In this document: piece by piece, positions 1 through 8,789 of the stretch
Numbering within the stretch: position 1 is the stretch's first letter
Layout: each line of letters opens with the position of its first letter
Assembly: GCA_963842505.1 (NCBI GenBank)
Contig: CAWJGZ010000002.1
Coordinates: forward strand, 558,001 to 622,000
From: PALSA-129 sp963842505
GTDB taxonomy: Bacteria; Acidobacteriota; Terriglobia; Bryobacterales; Bryobacteraceae
DNA length: 64,000 nt
Direction of reading: 5' to 3'
The notes under the pieces: generated by a model
The model's database searches: none
Seen by the model: the letters and a program-made list of their open reading frames with translations, nothing else
What the model was told of the DNA's origin: nothing
Made by a program: the position numbers and the translations under genes

Positions 1-617
1 TTGCCCATACCGGGACCGAGGCCGACTTGATCACAGCCTTAGACCTTGTGAAGAGCGAACTCGCGGAGGGCGGGCGCCTCGCGGTAAATGCAAGGTGGAG
101 GCTCAGTCCGACTAACGGTTTTTCGATTCAGCGCCGGATCGACCAGTGCGGTGTTCTGTGGCTTGCCAATCCACTGCCGCCGGAAGATCCATTCGCTTAC
201 GGCCGGCTCTCGAAGGCGATGTGCACACCGTTGGCTCTGGGCGAGTCCTATCATACCCACTATGAGATGGCCCCTTTCTTTCATGAGATGGCAGTTGGCG
301 TGTTGCAGCCCGACCTGGGCCGATGTGGCCTCACCGAGGCATTCCGCATGGCGGAAATGGCCGAGAGCCACAATGTTCCGGTGGTGATTCGGGTTGGCGA
401 AACGATGGGGCCCCAGTTGGCCGCCGCCCTCCAGTTCGCTGCATCGGCGCCGGGCCGTCGAGTGGAATACGATTGCAACCGCCTGAAAACAGCCAATCGT
501 GTGCTCAAGCAGCCCATTGAGCTGAAGATGGGCGCGTATCAGGTTTCACCAGCGCCTGGCCTGGGCATCGGAATTGAAGAGGCGGAGCTCCATCTGATGG
601 AGACGCAAGCTGCATAA
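1..617 (+). CDS. Enolase-superfamily (mandelate racemase-like) protein, 5' truncated
   Basis: The reading frame is open to the left edge of the window, so only about the last 205 residues are present. They match the C-terminal barrel half of the mandelate racemase/muconate lactonizing group: an NPLPPED segment where family members have EePlppeD, then LALGES, then VLQPDLGRCGLTEAF, then ESHNVPVVIR. Family members bind Mg2+ through an Asp, a Glu and a Glu. Here the DxN position reads NAR and the EeP position reads ANP, so two of three ligands seem lost; only the GE glutamate remains. It may be catalytically dead, may have a different role, or my alignment may be off. It ends just before the convergent fucose-isomerase-like gene and probably belongs with it to a sugar locus. 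Confidence 0.75.
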   Translation, partial: AHTGTEADLITALDLVKSELAEGGRLAVNARWRLSPTNGFSIQRRIDQCGVLWLANPLPPEDPFAYGRLSKAMCTPLALGESYHTHYEMAPFFHEMAVGVLQPDLGRCGLTEAFRMAEMAESHNVPVVIRVGETMGPQLAAALQFAASAPGRRVEYDCNRLKTANRVLKQPIELKMGAYQVSPAPGLGIGIEEAELHLMETQAA

Positions 618-712
618 GTCAGGACCGAGGGTCGCTGACTTTCAACGGACCGCCGGCAAACCTTTGCGCAAGTGCCTTCACATTTGAAAAGTCGGCAGGA
701 CTTGGCCGTACG

Positions 713-2329
713 TCATCCTGCGAAGCTTGCACTTCCGCAGATGCTCACCCCGATTCCCAGTTCGTCCATCATGGCAGCTTTCGCGGCGAGCGCGCTAGCC
801 GCTGCCTGAGAGTCGGGCGCGTATGCAACCTGAATATGGTTTGACTTGTGGCGGCCCATGAATTGATCGCGGCTGACCCCGCTCAGGACGGCATTCATGA
901 TGGGCCACTGAGGTGTCGTGATCGCCCACCGGCGCGCGTTCTCGGAATCGGCAAGCGCGACCGACGTACCGCGGCCCAAGTCTGCTTTCAGACAGCCGTC
1001 CTCGACGAAGATCCGGCTCCAGACGATCTCACCTGGCTTGCAGGCCCCCTTGATTGTGCCTCCGCCCAGTGGGAAATACATGGGAGGCTGCCGCTCACTG
1101 GTGGCGCTCGCATAACCACTGACCAGGTGATTGGACGGAACGGCGCCCGAAATTTGGAACAGCCACACGAATTCTTCACGACCGCCAACATCCATCTGCT
1201 CCCCGTATCGCACGTCGTGGAGCGTGGTTTCGGGCTCCAGCCCAAGGCGTCGCCAGACACGGTTCGTAATCAGAGCATCAAGGCCTGCGCATTCGTCCGC
1301 TTCGTTAAAATGCGGAACCGCGCAGTTCTCAAACAGAACCCGTCCATTCCCGTCGGCTTTCACCGGTGGGCGATCGACGTTGTTGAGAAGGCCTTCGGCA
1401 AGGTCCGACGCCGGGCAAAGGTCCTTTAGACCTTGCTGATACTGAATGCCGATCACATCACAGCCGAACGCATCAGCCATTCTCACCGCCGAAATGTACA
1501 TCCGGCACTGTTCGAGTATCTGGCCATCAGTGAGGTTGATTGCGGGATCGGGACCGGTATGAAATCGCATACCCTTGGCATCGAGCCAGCGACGGACCAT
1601 TCGCGCTTCTTCTTCGGGCACCGAACGCATGGCGGCATAGAGCGCGGATTGACTGAGCCTCTCCTTATATACGCCCGTCCGCTGGAGCAACTCGTCCGGT
1701 ATGATGGCGTTGTACATTCCCATGCAGCCCTCATCAAACACGCCCATAATGGCCTTGTCGTGCCTGAGTTTGCGGCCAAGCTCACGGCCCACGCTCTCCG
1801 GCCCGGAAGGAAACTGAAGAGACGAAAGAGCGTGAACGTGGCTGTTGTCGTGGACGATCGTTTCGCCGTTCAGCCACTTGCGCAGTCCCTCAAGGAAAAA
1901 CCTGTCCTTGAAGTCGGAACTCCACAAAGTGCTGTACTGGACGCCGGCTTTGGTCAGGCAGGCGTTCAGATTAAGCATCCCGACAAGCCCTGGCCATTGT
2001 CCGGACCAGTTCGCAACCGTTAAAATCGGACCCTTATGCGTCATCAGACCAGGCAGAACGTGATGGCTGTACTGCCAAACCGCCTCGGCCACCACGAGGG
2101 GCGCGTCCGGTGGGATCTGGCGAAAGACCTCGATACCATGCCGCTGGCTGTGTATGAAACCATGTCCCTGCGTCGCGTCGACCGGATGCCCCCGGCGCAC
2201 AGAGCGGCCTTCGTTACGTATTGCGGCGGTCACTGCTTCCTCCACCGCCCTCTGCGCGGGCCAACACTCGCGATTCGCCGAAAGGCGTAGGTCGCCGCTT
2301 GCGATTAGAATAATCTCCGAATGTTCCAT
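713..2329 (-). CDS. L-fucose/L-arabinose isomerase-family protein
   Basis: This encodes a 538-residue cytoplasmic sugar-isomerase-like enzyme. I chose the ATG at 2329 because GGAGAA lies a few bases upstream; the frame runs on another 98 codons, but that part is LacI-pseudogene sequence. Fucose isomerase family hallmarks are visible: FDEGCMGMYN (Glu200), PASDLAEG (Asp309) and GRHKSNHIQ (His498). These correspond to the Glu, Asp and His metal ligands of L-fucose isomerase, so the active site looks intact. The length (FucI is about 590) and the divergent N-terminus suggest a subfamily of unknown substrate rather than true FucI. A decayed LacI regulator lies directly upstream on the same strand. 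Confidence 0.8.
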   Translation of the reverse strand: MEHSEIILIASGDLRLSANRECWPAQRAVEEAVTAAIRNEGRSVRRGHPVDATQGHGFIHSQRHGIEVFRQIPPDAPLVVAEAVWQYSHHVLPGLMTHKGPILTVANWSGQWPGLVGMLNLNACLTKAGVQYSTLWSSDFKDRFFLEGLRKWLNGETIVHDNSHVHALSSLQFPSGPESVGRELGRKLRHDKAIMGVFDEGCMGMYNAIIPDELLQRTGVYKERLSQSALYAAMRSVPEEEARMVRRWLDAKGMRFHTGPDPAINLTDGQILEQCRMYISAVRMADAFGCDVIGIQYQQGLKDLCPASDLAEGLLNNVDRPPVKADGNGRVLFENCAVPHFNEADECAGLDALITNRVWRRLGLEPETTLHDVRYGEQMDVGGREEFVWLFQISGAVPSNHLVSGYASATSERQPPMYFPLGGGTIKGACKPGEIVWSRIFVEDGCLKADLGRGTSVALADSENARRWAITTPQWPIMNAVLSGVSRDQFMGRHKSNHIQVAYAPDSQAAASALAAKAAMMDELGIGVSICGSASFAG

Positions 2330-2404
2330 GTTTGTTCTCCGTGTTAGAACGAACGCGGGCTGCGGACCCGCTGAAACCGCATACCTGGTAAAAAGGTCAA
2401 AACC

Positions 2405-2700
2405 CGATACTCCCACCTCACGCCGACGGGATTCCCGCATCACCAAGCGCGGTGAAATGAGTATGCGCGCCGGAACCAGCGCGGCTTGGCATCGATCAAC
2501 CGCACCATCAGCGCGGCTGCTTTCTCTCCCATCAGCGTGCTGCTCTGGCCGACGGTCGAGAGCGGCACCCGAAGCCCATCGACGTAATCCACGTTGGCCG
2601 TCCGGTAACATCGTCCGGAGCACGCAGCCAGGCCCTCAGAATCGCCATAATTACGCCCGCGGCAACGGCATCATTCTAGCAAGAAGCACCGTCGGGGAGG
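2405..2700 (-). pseudogene. LacI-family regulator remnant with several frameshifts
   Basis: Three reading frames together spell the C-terminal half of a LacI-type repressor. Reading the minus strand from about 2692: PTVLLAR, then a shift, NDAVAAGVIMAILRAWLR with the following APDDV, then a shift, NVDYVDGLRVPLSTVGQ followed by MGEKAAALMVRLIDAK, then a shift, ending with ILISPRLVMRES. Those are the standard LacI landmarks (rpTAvfa.ND, vP.stv, GekA, LvvReS). At least three indels are needed to join them, so this is a real relic and not one sequencing error. No DNA-binding N-terminus is visible. It presumably once controlled the adjacent sugar genes. Confidence 0.8.
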
Positions 2701-2776
2701 CCAGCGTGAAACTGGTTTGTCGCGGCGAAGCGAGAGATTCCTGATTGGGCAAAACAGAGAGTTCTTCTTGGCCTGC

Positions 2777-4046
2777 CTACATCACCCAGGAGCGCGAAGC
2801 CCTGTAGCACGCAATTCTCCCGGGCAGCCAGTCCTTGAGTTCCGCGGCCATATAAAAGGTGGGCTGCAGCAGATCGTCGTCGCGTGCGATCACGCCTTCG
2901 GCGACCGCGGTGGCCGCAAGGTCCGTCTCCGGGTAGATCCGAATACCTAGCGTGATTTTGAGTGCGTCGAGAACCGAGGGAATCGGCGAAAGCAAGGCTC
3001 TCTTCGACCGTTTTCCTGGTCTCGCCCGGTCCTCCCATCATCAGAAAGCCCGTGCACCCGATACCGGCATCCCGGAAGATTGCTGCGATAGTCCGCACCT
3101 CCTCAGCCTGGAACTTCTTGTGGAACCGCGTTAGCACACAGTCCGATCCGCTTTCGAAACCCAGGCTCACCTGATGGCACCCGGCTCTCGCCATCAGTTC
3201 CGCCAGTTCGCGATCGACCCACTTCGGGTACACAATGCACCACAAGTTGACATCGAGTCCCCGCCGGATGATCTCGCGGCAATACCCCTTGGCATAAGAA
3301 AGCGGAACATTGAACGTGTTGTCCACGATGCAGAAATTGCGGAAGCCCCGCGCCGTTACCCGCTCCATCCACCGCGCGATGCTTTGCGGAGACCGCCGGC
3401 GGATTTGCGTACCCTCGATCACCTTGGTGGCGCAAAAGCTGCAGCCCATCGGACAGCCGCGCTTCCCTTGGACCGGTATCCACAATTCGCCGCTCTCCGG
3501 CGCGGCGGGAAGCCAAAGCTCGGGATCGGGAAGCGGCAGATCGCCGAGACTCGTGCTGAAGATCCTGCCGGCCGGAGGACGACCCGGGAGGTAGACGCCG
3601 GGCAGCCCATAGGGGTCGGAGCGCCTCTCCAGCCGTTCCAGCAATTTGGGGAATACGGTCTCCCCTTCGCCCCGGATTCCCATGTCGGCCTGGAGAAACC
3701 GCAGCGCGCTCTCTGGAAACATACTGTAACCGGGACCGCCCAGGACGATCGGGGCGCCCGACAGTCTGCGGCAGGTTGCCACGACCTCACGAATCGCCGG
3801 CAGCAGGAACTTAGGGCTGGCCATATTCTGATCGTCTATGTTACGTACCGAAATGCCGATCACCCCGGGCCGGAACTCTTCGATGCACTTCTGAAGCGCT
3901 GCCATCGGATCGCGCTCGAACATCAGGTCGAGCAACACTGCTTCATGCCCTGCCCGCCGGCAGGCGGCAATGACAAACGCCGGCCCGAGCGGCAACGGGA
4001 GAATGGCGGTCCGCTCCATGTTCGCGGAAATCAGAAGAACCCTCAT
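2777..4046 (-). pseudogene. B12-binding radical SAM protein with a frameshift
   Basis: The start is the ATG at 4046, preceded by a strong GGGAGGAGG. Residues 1-140 look like a cobalamin-binding fold (MRVLLISANMERT..., VLGGPGYSMFPE) and the radical SAM core carries CPMGCSFC (Cys198, 202, 205), as in B12-dependent radical SAM enzymes of the YgiQ/hopanoid/MiaB-like groups. After ESLAFADSLG near 2974 the frame breaks: one extra base in the strand's GGTT puts the natural continuation, LDALKITLGIRIYPETDLAA, into the next frame, which ends at 2777. Without the correction, translation runs in a meaningless frame to about 2676. The rest looks well conserved, so this is either recent inactivation or a sequence error. 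The substrate is unknown. Confidence 0.75.
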
Positions 4047-4228
4047 GGCGCCTCCTCCCAGGGCCGCGGGACCACGCCATCCGGCAGAACCACGCTCCGG
4101 CTCTCTGCCGTGATCCAGTCCGAACCGTGATTGAAGAGCAGGGCCACCTGGCATTTCCATTTTGGCGCTGCGGAAGAGTGCACATCAACAGGTTTCTTTC
4201 GATCCTGTCTCCCGCGGAAGATCGACGG
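4043..4228 (-). other. Coding-like fragment upstream of the radical SAM gene
   Basis: A 61-codon open stretch without a convincing start runs into the radical SAM ATG, its TGA overlapping that start. It contains KCQVALLFNHGSDWITAES and ends VVPRPWEEAP. The composition looks protein-like and the stop/start overlap is typical of translational coupling, so it may be the last part of a deleted upstream gene. I do not recognise the family. Confidence 0.35.
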
Positions 4229-4261
4229 CTACAGCCCTGGCACTCTAAGGCTCGGCGTTTG

Positions 4262-6733
4262 TCACTTCGGCAGGAACTTGAAATCGGAAATCGCGATCTC
4301 GTCGTTCCCCTGGATCAGAAATCCGAATTTGCCCTGGGTGAAATCCCGGCCCGGCTCGGCAAATGTATCCAGCACTTTCCACTCGTTGCCCGCGCGCACC
4401 TTTTGCACCAGGCGATCCGGCGTCACTTCGATCTGAATGGTGAACGCTTTCTGATTCCCGAGATTGTGCGGCGCCTTGACTCGCTCGAGCCGCGTGCCCT
4501 TCTGGATCACCCCGGCCCAAAAGTTCTTCCGATCCATCTCGAAGAGCAGGTAGTTCTTGGCGTCGAGATATTGCAGGCACCAGCGGATCTGGCCCGCCCG
4601 GAATACCCCGCCGCCCTTCACTAGTTCCACCGTGAAAGTGAAGACGCCCTTGGCCGGCAGCTTATACGGAACGAATCCGCCGCCCCTGTGGACCCAATTG
4701 TCGCCTTCCCTCTTCCAGCTTTGCGGGTCCTCGAACTCCGCCATTCCGCTTGTCACTACGGGTGGCGGCGCGGCCGGCGCCTCACGCACCAGGGTGAAGG
4801 TCACTTCCCGGTTTTCGCCGGCAGCCAGTTGAACTCGTGTTGTCGATCCGGTGAATCCCGGTGCGCTCGCCGAAAATGCGTAGCTCCCCGGAGGCAACTC
4901 GATCTGGTTCCCCCGGGCTTCGCGTGGCTCCGTGTCGTCACCGCGGCGGTACGTAATGTTTGCCGATGCAGGGTTGCGCGTCAGACGGATGGTGCCGTTG
5001 GCAGCAGCCAATACCACATCTTCGGCCGCCAGCACTACAACCCCGCCCGCGCGGAACGATCGCTGCAGCCGCTTCGGCAGGTACTGATCGCGCCGCAGTT
5101 CGATTGTGTGGTCGCCCGGTTGGATGGAACTGAGATTGAACGAACCGCCCGCTTCCACCGTACCGGCGCTTTTCTGATCGACCAAAACTTCGGCGCCGGC
5201 TGGCGCCCCATGGATTTCGAGCGAGCCGAATTGCGGCTGCGGTTTCAGGTCGAACTGCACGCGCACTTCCGCGCCTTTCTTCACTTCGACGGTTTGCGCG
5301 GGCTCGTCCTGAAAGCCGCTCTTGGCCACCCTCACCGTGACCTTTCCGAGGGTCTGGATGCGCAATTGGCCGCGCTGGGTGGGCCGGTGATACTCCTTGC
5401 CGTTCAGAAACACGCGCACGTCATCTTGGCCGGCCGAGACAATCAGCGTGCCCGCATTGACGTCCGTTTTCAGGAACGCGGTCAGCATGGGCGCGGCGCC
5501 AAAGCTCTCGCTCATGTTGCGCTGATCCGGGCCCTCGCCCACTACGATCTCATTCACCCCCGGCCGAAAGCTTGTGAGATCCGCCCCGGCCGGACCGGCA
5601 TCGTTTTGCGGCTGGCCGTTGACCGCGAGCTTCCAGGGGCCTGCATTGGTCACCACGCGGGCCTGCTTTCCGAAGCTGGCCACCAGCACCGCGATCATGT
5701 TCCGCGCATTTACCGGGCCGGCCACGGCCGGCAGCCGCGCATCCGCGATCTCAAACGAGAACGAGGCGTCTGCGTTCTGCCCCGTGATCTTCATGGTGTG
5801 GATCCCCTGAGCCACCTTGTCAAGCACCAACTGGCCTTCTTGCAGATCGAGCGGCGGCCGATCGTCCACCACCACCTTGCCCTGGCCCAGATCAGTCAGC
5901 AGGCGAACCGTTTGTGCCTGCGGGTGAAGGCTCAGGCTGATCGCCGCCGGCTGCTGGGCTTTTACGGTGACGGCACCTACCGCGGGCTCGAAGCCATCCA
6001 AGGACGCGAAAAACCGGTAAGTGCCCGGCGCCAGCGCCAGCTTGCAGTTGGATGTGCAGGTCGTCGCGTTGCTGGCGCCGGCCGCTGACTTTTCCGCGGC
6101 CACCCTTATGGACGCGCCCGGGGGAGTAGTCGCAACGCTGACTTGAACGGCCGCCTGGTGGCGCTTGCGAGTTTCATGCGCTGCCCAAAAAATGCACACC
6201 ATTGCGACCAACAGACCGGTTATTGGTACGATCAGCCCTGCTCGATTCCAATTGAGCGAGGGTCGCTGCGACGCCGGAGGGAGATCCGGACGCATGGTGG
6301 GTGGCTGGGGCGGATTCTCAGCCGTCACGGCGGGCGCGGCTGGAGGCTGTTCCGGCGGAGCGGAGTCGGATAAAGGGGATAAATGGAATGGCAACTGCAC
6401 CGGCGGCTCGGATGGGCCGGCCGGCGCGGGCGCCACGCCATCCCGGAAAGAAGCTGCCGGCACAGGCGGTTGTGCCGCCGGCATCGCAGGCGGAAGCGGA
6501 GCGGGAGATAGCGGTAAGTCGGATTCCTGTTGCTTGAGCAGCGTGCCATGCGCCAGCAGGCGCTGCTTGATTTCGTTTCCGGTCAACTGTATGTCGAAAT
6601 CATCGGGGAAAGCTTGGACGATTTCGTTCAGGCGATAAAAGATTGGTCTCAGTGCGGCAAGCCCGGTGGCTGACTTGATCTGCTCGTCGAGCCTGGCAAG
6701 TTCCTCGTGCGGATTGACGTTCGGCACGCCCAC
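4262..6733 (-). CDS. Membrane-anchored PEGA-repeat protein
   Basis: About 823 residues with a short N-terminal helical part, a long Pro/Ala-rich linker, one membrane segment (GLIVPITGLLVAMVCIFWAA, about residue 170-190), then repeated beta domains of PEGA type, for example VSVATTPPGASIRV, FGSLEIHGAPAGAEVLVDQ and IRLTRNPASANITYR. The last ~170 residues resemble a jelly-roll domain. PEGA modules are common in cell-surface proteins, so the C-terminal part is probably exported. The longest frame begins at a GTG at 6760, but I prefer GTG 6733 because TACGAT sits 7 bases upstream, the spacing seen at many starts here. Function unknown. Confidence 0.7.
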   Translation of the reverse strand: MGVPNVNPHEELARLDEQIKSATGLAALRPIFYRLNEIVQAFPDDFDIQLTGNEIKQRLLAHGTLLKQQESDLPLSPAPLPPAMPAAQPPVPAASFRDGVAPAPAGPSEPPVQLPFHLSPLSDSAPPEQPPAAPAVTAENPPQPPTMRPDLPPASQRPSLNWNRAGLIVPITGLLVAMVCIFWAAHETRKRHQAAVQVSVATTPPGASIRVAAEKSAAGASNATTCTSNCKLALAPGTYRFFASLDGFEPAVGAVTVKAQQPAAISLSLHPQAQTVRLLTDLGQGKVVVDDRPPLDLQEGQLVLDKVAQGIHTMKITGQNADASFSFEIADARLPAVAGPVNARNMIAVLVASFGKQARVVTNAGPWKLAVNGQPQNDAGPAGADLTSFRPGVNEIVVGEGPDQRNMSESFGAAPMLTAFLKTDVNAGTLIVSAGQDDVRVFLNGKEYHRPTQRGQLRIQTLGKVTVRVAKSGFQDEPAQTVEVKKGAEVRVQFDLKPQPQFGSLEIHGAPAGAEVLVDQKSAGTVEAGGSFNLSSIQPGDHTIELRRDQYLPKRLQRSFRAGGVVVLAAEDVVLAAANGTIRLTRNPASANITYRRGDDTEPREARGNQIELPPGSYAFSASAPGFTGSTTRVQLAAGENREVTFTLVREAPAAPPPVVTSGMAEFEDPQSWKREGDNWVHRGGGFVPYKLPAKGVFTFTVELVKGGGVFRAGQIRWCLQYLDAKNYLLFEMDRKNFWAGVIQKGTRLERVKAPHNLGNQKAFTIQIEVTPDRLVQKVRAGNEWKVLDTFAEPGRDFTQGKFGFLIQGNDEIAISDFKFLPK

Positions 6734-6740
6734 GCTGCCT

Positions 6741-6746
6741 ATCGTA
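6741..6746 (-). promoter_or_regulatory. -10-like hexamer TACGAT before the PEGA protein
   Basis: TACGAT on the minus strand ends 7 bases before the GTG at 6733. It fits the window-wide short-leader pattern and decides the start chosen for that gene. Confidence 0.4.
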
Positions 6747-6887
6747 CACCTGCCGGGCACCCGCTCATATACTGTCGAAGAGTAACGCTGAATCGAGTCA
6801 AAGCATTACCCGCCGCCAAGGAACACAGATATACGCGGATTGAAAAGAAACGTCTTATGGACTGAACTCCGTACTTTGCATCGCTGC

Positions 6888-7322
6888 TTACGCTGCCGCG
6901 CCCCGGAGCTCGATTACGTAGTAGCGGCATGGCGCGGCGCCGGAATTGTGGGCGTTGTGGAGCACATTCGAGGCGAGATAGACGATCGAACCGGCCTCGG
7001 CCGTTTCCGATTTGCCGTCCACGTGCATTTCGAGGGAACCCGAGACAATGATCAGCATTTCTTCGTGCTCGTGCTTGTGCGGAGCATGCGTGTCCATGCC
7101 GGGGCCAAGGATGGTCTCGTGTGTCTCGAGATTGAAGCCGGTGTGCGTGGTCCCCAGGAAGAACCGGCGACCCTTCTTGTCATCGGTGCCGGTATAGGAG
7201 ATCTCCTTGGAATGGTATATCTTTCCGGGCAGCACGGCGGGCGCCGGGGTCTGCTGCGCGGCGGCGCGGACTGCCAGCGCGGGAAGCAACGCCGCCATGT
7301 CACGGCGCGAAATTGTCATCAT
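6888..7322 (-). CDS. Exported single-domain cupin
   Basis: 144 residues. The N-terminus SRRDMAALLPALAVRAAA looks like a short twin-arginine or Sec signal, so the protein is probably periplasmic. The cupin core has metal-binding motif 1 as HKHEHEEMLIIVSGSLEM (residues 82-99) and motif 2 around NVLHNAHN (His122, His125). The second residue is also Met (ATGATG), and GGAGG stands just upstream. It is a stand-alone gene. Cupins bind a metal and act on many small substrates, so the reaction cannot be assigned. Confidence 0.8.
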   Translation of the reverse strand: MMTISRRDMAALLPALAVRAAAQQTPAPAVLPGKIYHSKEISYTGTDDKKGRRFFLGTTHTGFNLETHETILGPGMDTHAPHKHEHEEMLIIVSGSLEMHVDGKSETAEAGSIVYLASNVLHNAHNSGAAPCRYYVIELRGAAA

Positions 7323-7493
7323 CGGTATCCTCCTGTCTGCTCTTCGGCACCATCATCGCATGCGGGCGACGCCCCGCGCGCAACTCATGGATTGCCGTTC
7401 GGTCTCGGCCAGCCTGGGCCATCGGCAGTTGTTCTCCGTCCACCCTCAAGGCTGGATCCGGCCGACCCTGGGCGCGCGTAGCCCGCCGGCTGA

Positions 7494-7499
7494 TAGAAT
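7494..7499 (+). promoter_or_regulatory. -10-like hexamer TAGAAT
   Basis: TAGAAT lies 12 bases upstream of the ATG at 7512 (GTAGG in between serves as a weak ribosome site). No good -35 is visible. Confidence 0.35.
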
Positions 7500-7511
7500 G
7501 GCTGCAGTAGG

Positions 7512-7859
7512 ATGAAGAAGTACATCTTTTGGGAATATACGCGCGGGAGCTGGCAGTACGACGTCATTGTCGGAGTCATACTGGCCTTTTTATTCCTGAC
7601 GCCACGCGACTGGTTTAGGGATCAGCCGCGCATCCCGCAGGCCAGCGACATTTCCTCGCTACCATCCGAACGCGGCACGCATCAATATTTCGTGGACAGA
7701 GAAGCGCTGGCCGGCGTTCCGGATGACCAACAAATGGCTATGCTGACGCGCCTGCTGCAAGCCCGCGCCGCCAATCCGCGTCTCACGGTGACCCGCATGG
7801 AGCCGGTGGTGGATTCGGAAGGCGAATTGCATGGGTATATCGTATCGACCCGACCGTGA
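7512..7859 (+). CDS. Small single-pass membrane protein, unknown function
   Basis: 115 residues: a short cytoplasmic N-terminus ending in WQYD, one membrane helix (VIVGVILAFLFL, about residues 18-30), then a soluble outside part ending in HGYIVSTRP. It overlaps the next gene by four bases (GTGA) if that gene starts at GTG 7856, so the two are probably co-transcribed. The pairing with a LolA-like protein suggests an envelope role, but this is inference only. Confidence 0.65.
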   Translation: MKKYIFWEYTRGSWQYDVIVGVILAFLFLTPRDWFRDQPRIPQASDISSLPSERGTHQYFVDREALAGVPDDQQMAMLTRLLQARAANPRLTVTRMEPVVDSEGELHGYIVSTRP

Positions 7860-8578
7860 CCGGTACACTACACAACATGCGGCGCTATCGATTTTTCTTC
7901 GTGCTGATTAGTACTCTGCTGGCGACTGGCCTGAGTGCGCCGGGGCAGGACCCGCTGGGGGCGGTGTATGCGCGGATTGATGCCGCGGCTTCGCAGTTCA
8001 AGGGAATGGCGGCGAACATCCGGAGAGTGCATCACGAGGAAGTGATTCACGAAGAGGACGTGGAGACGGGCACCATCAAAGTGAAGCGGCAAAAGCCGAA
8101 GGAAATATCCGTGCGGCTGGACATCCAGGGGGCCAACCCGCTGCAGGCGGTAGTGAACGGGGGTACCGCGCGAGTGTTCTACCCAAACAACCCAGGCGAG
8201 ATCCAGGAGTACCAGTTAGGTAAACACAAATCGCTTGTGGATCAGTACATGGCGCTCGGCTTCGGCGGAACATCGAGCCAACTCCGTGCGGCCTATGATA
8301 TCAAGTTAGGCGGTCGGGAAACCCTGGCGGGCGACCCCACCGCGCGGCTGGAGCTGACTCCCAAGTCGCCCGAGTTGCGGGACGAGTGGAAGAGAATCGA
8401 TCTCTGGATATCCGACAAGGGCGGCTACGCAGTGCAACAAAAGCTTTACGAAAAGGGTAAGGATTACTTGCTGATCACGTACACCAACATTGAGCTGAAT
8501 CCCACTATTCCCGAGTCGGCTTTCCACCTGGACGTACCCAAAGGAACTAAGACGGATATTGTGATCAGGAAGAAGTAG
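7856..8578 (+). CDS. LolA-like outer-membrane lipoprotein carrier/sorting protein
   Basis: A secreted protein of about 233-240 residues. The signal peptide is RRYRFFFVLISTLLATGLSA. The mature part has the layout of LolA-like proteins: a repeated-strand half-barrel with RLDIQGANPLQAVVNGG, WKRIDLWISDKGGYAVQQ and a C-terminal NIELNPTIPESAFHLDVPKG, the common ending in which asparagine/proline precede the last strand. The start is either GTG 7856, overlapping the upstream stop, or ATG 7877, which has TACACT 7 bases before it. It probably binds lipids or lipoproteins in the periplasm. Acidobacterial paralogues are numerous, so it need not be the housekeeping LolA. Confidence 0.7.
   Translation: MTGTLHNMRRYRFFFVLISTLLATGLSAPGQDPLGAVYARIDAAASQFKGMAANIRRVHHEEVIHEEDVETGTIKVKRQKPKEISVRLDIQGANPLQAVVNGGTARVFYPNNPGEIQEYQLGKHKSLVDQYMALGFGGTSSQLRAAYDIKLGGRETLAGDPTARLELTPKSPELRDEWKRIDLWISDKGGYAVQQKLYEKGKDYLLITYTNIELNPTIPESAFHLDVPKGTKTDIVIRKK
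7864..7869 (+). promoter_or_regulatory. -10-like hexamer TACACT
   Basis: TACACT ends 7 bases before ATG 7877 of the LolA-like gene. It supports that start and a leaderless transcript in addition to read-through from the small upstream gene. Confidence 0.35.
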
Positions 8579-8604
8579 TTCCCGAACCGCTCTCGTTATG
8601 CGCA

Positions 8605-8789
8605 TTAACCCGCTTTTCTCACCAAGTTCCGTTGCGAGGCGCGTCAGAAGGCTGTGGATACGAGGCGCGCGCCGCTCAACGCGCGCAGGCATACTTGAAC
8701 AGTATGTCGAGCACGCTGAGCAAGCGCAAAGAAGTAGACGCGGCCTGATCACGCGCCGCAGCAGAAAGCTGGTGAGAAATGCGGGTTAA
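8605..8789 (+). repeat. TIR element, copy 1 (~185 bp, MITE-like)
   Basis: The ends are near-perfect inverted repeats of about 20 bases: TTAACCCGC then TTTCTCACCA on the left, and the complement of TGGTGAGAAA with GCGGGTTAA on the right. The interior has a GC-rich palindromic stretch (GCGCGCCGC...GCGCGC) and a hairpin CATACT-TGAAC-AGTATG. The same element recurs at 36271-36459 with about six differences by eye. It carries no plausible transposase, so a non-autonomous transposable element is the best reading; ends flanked by TA would fit a Tc1/IS630-type mover. A structured RNA cannot be excluded. The right end contains the start codon of the next gene. Confidence 0.85.

Noticed and set aside
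2330..2623. 98-codon N-terminal extension of the isomerase frame
   Set aside because: It is LacI-pseudogene DNA read partly out of frame; GGAGAA before ATG 2329 marks the true start.
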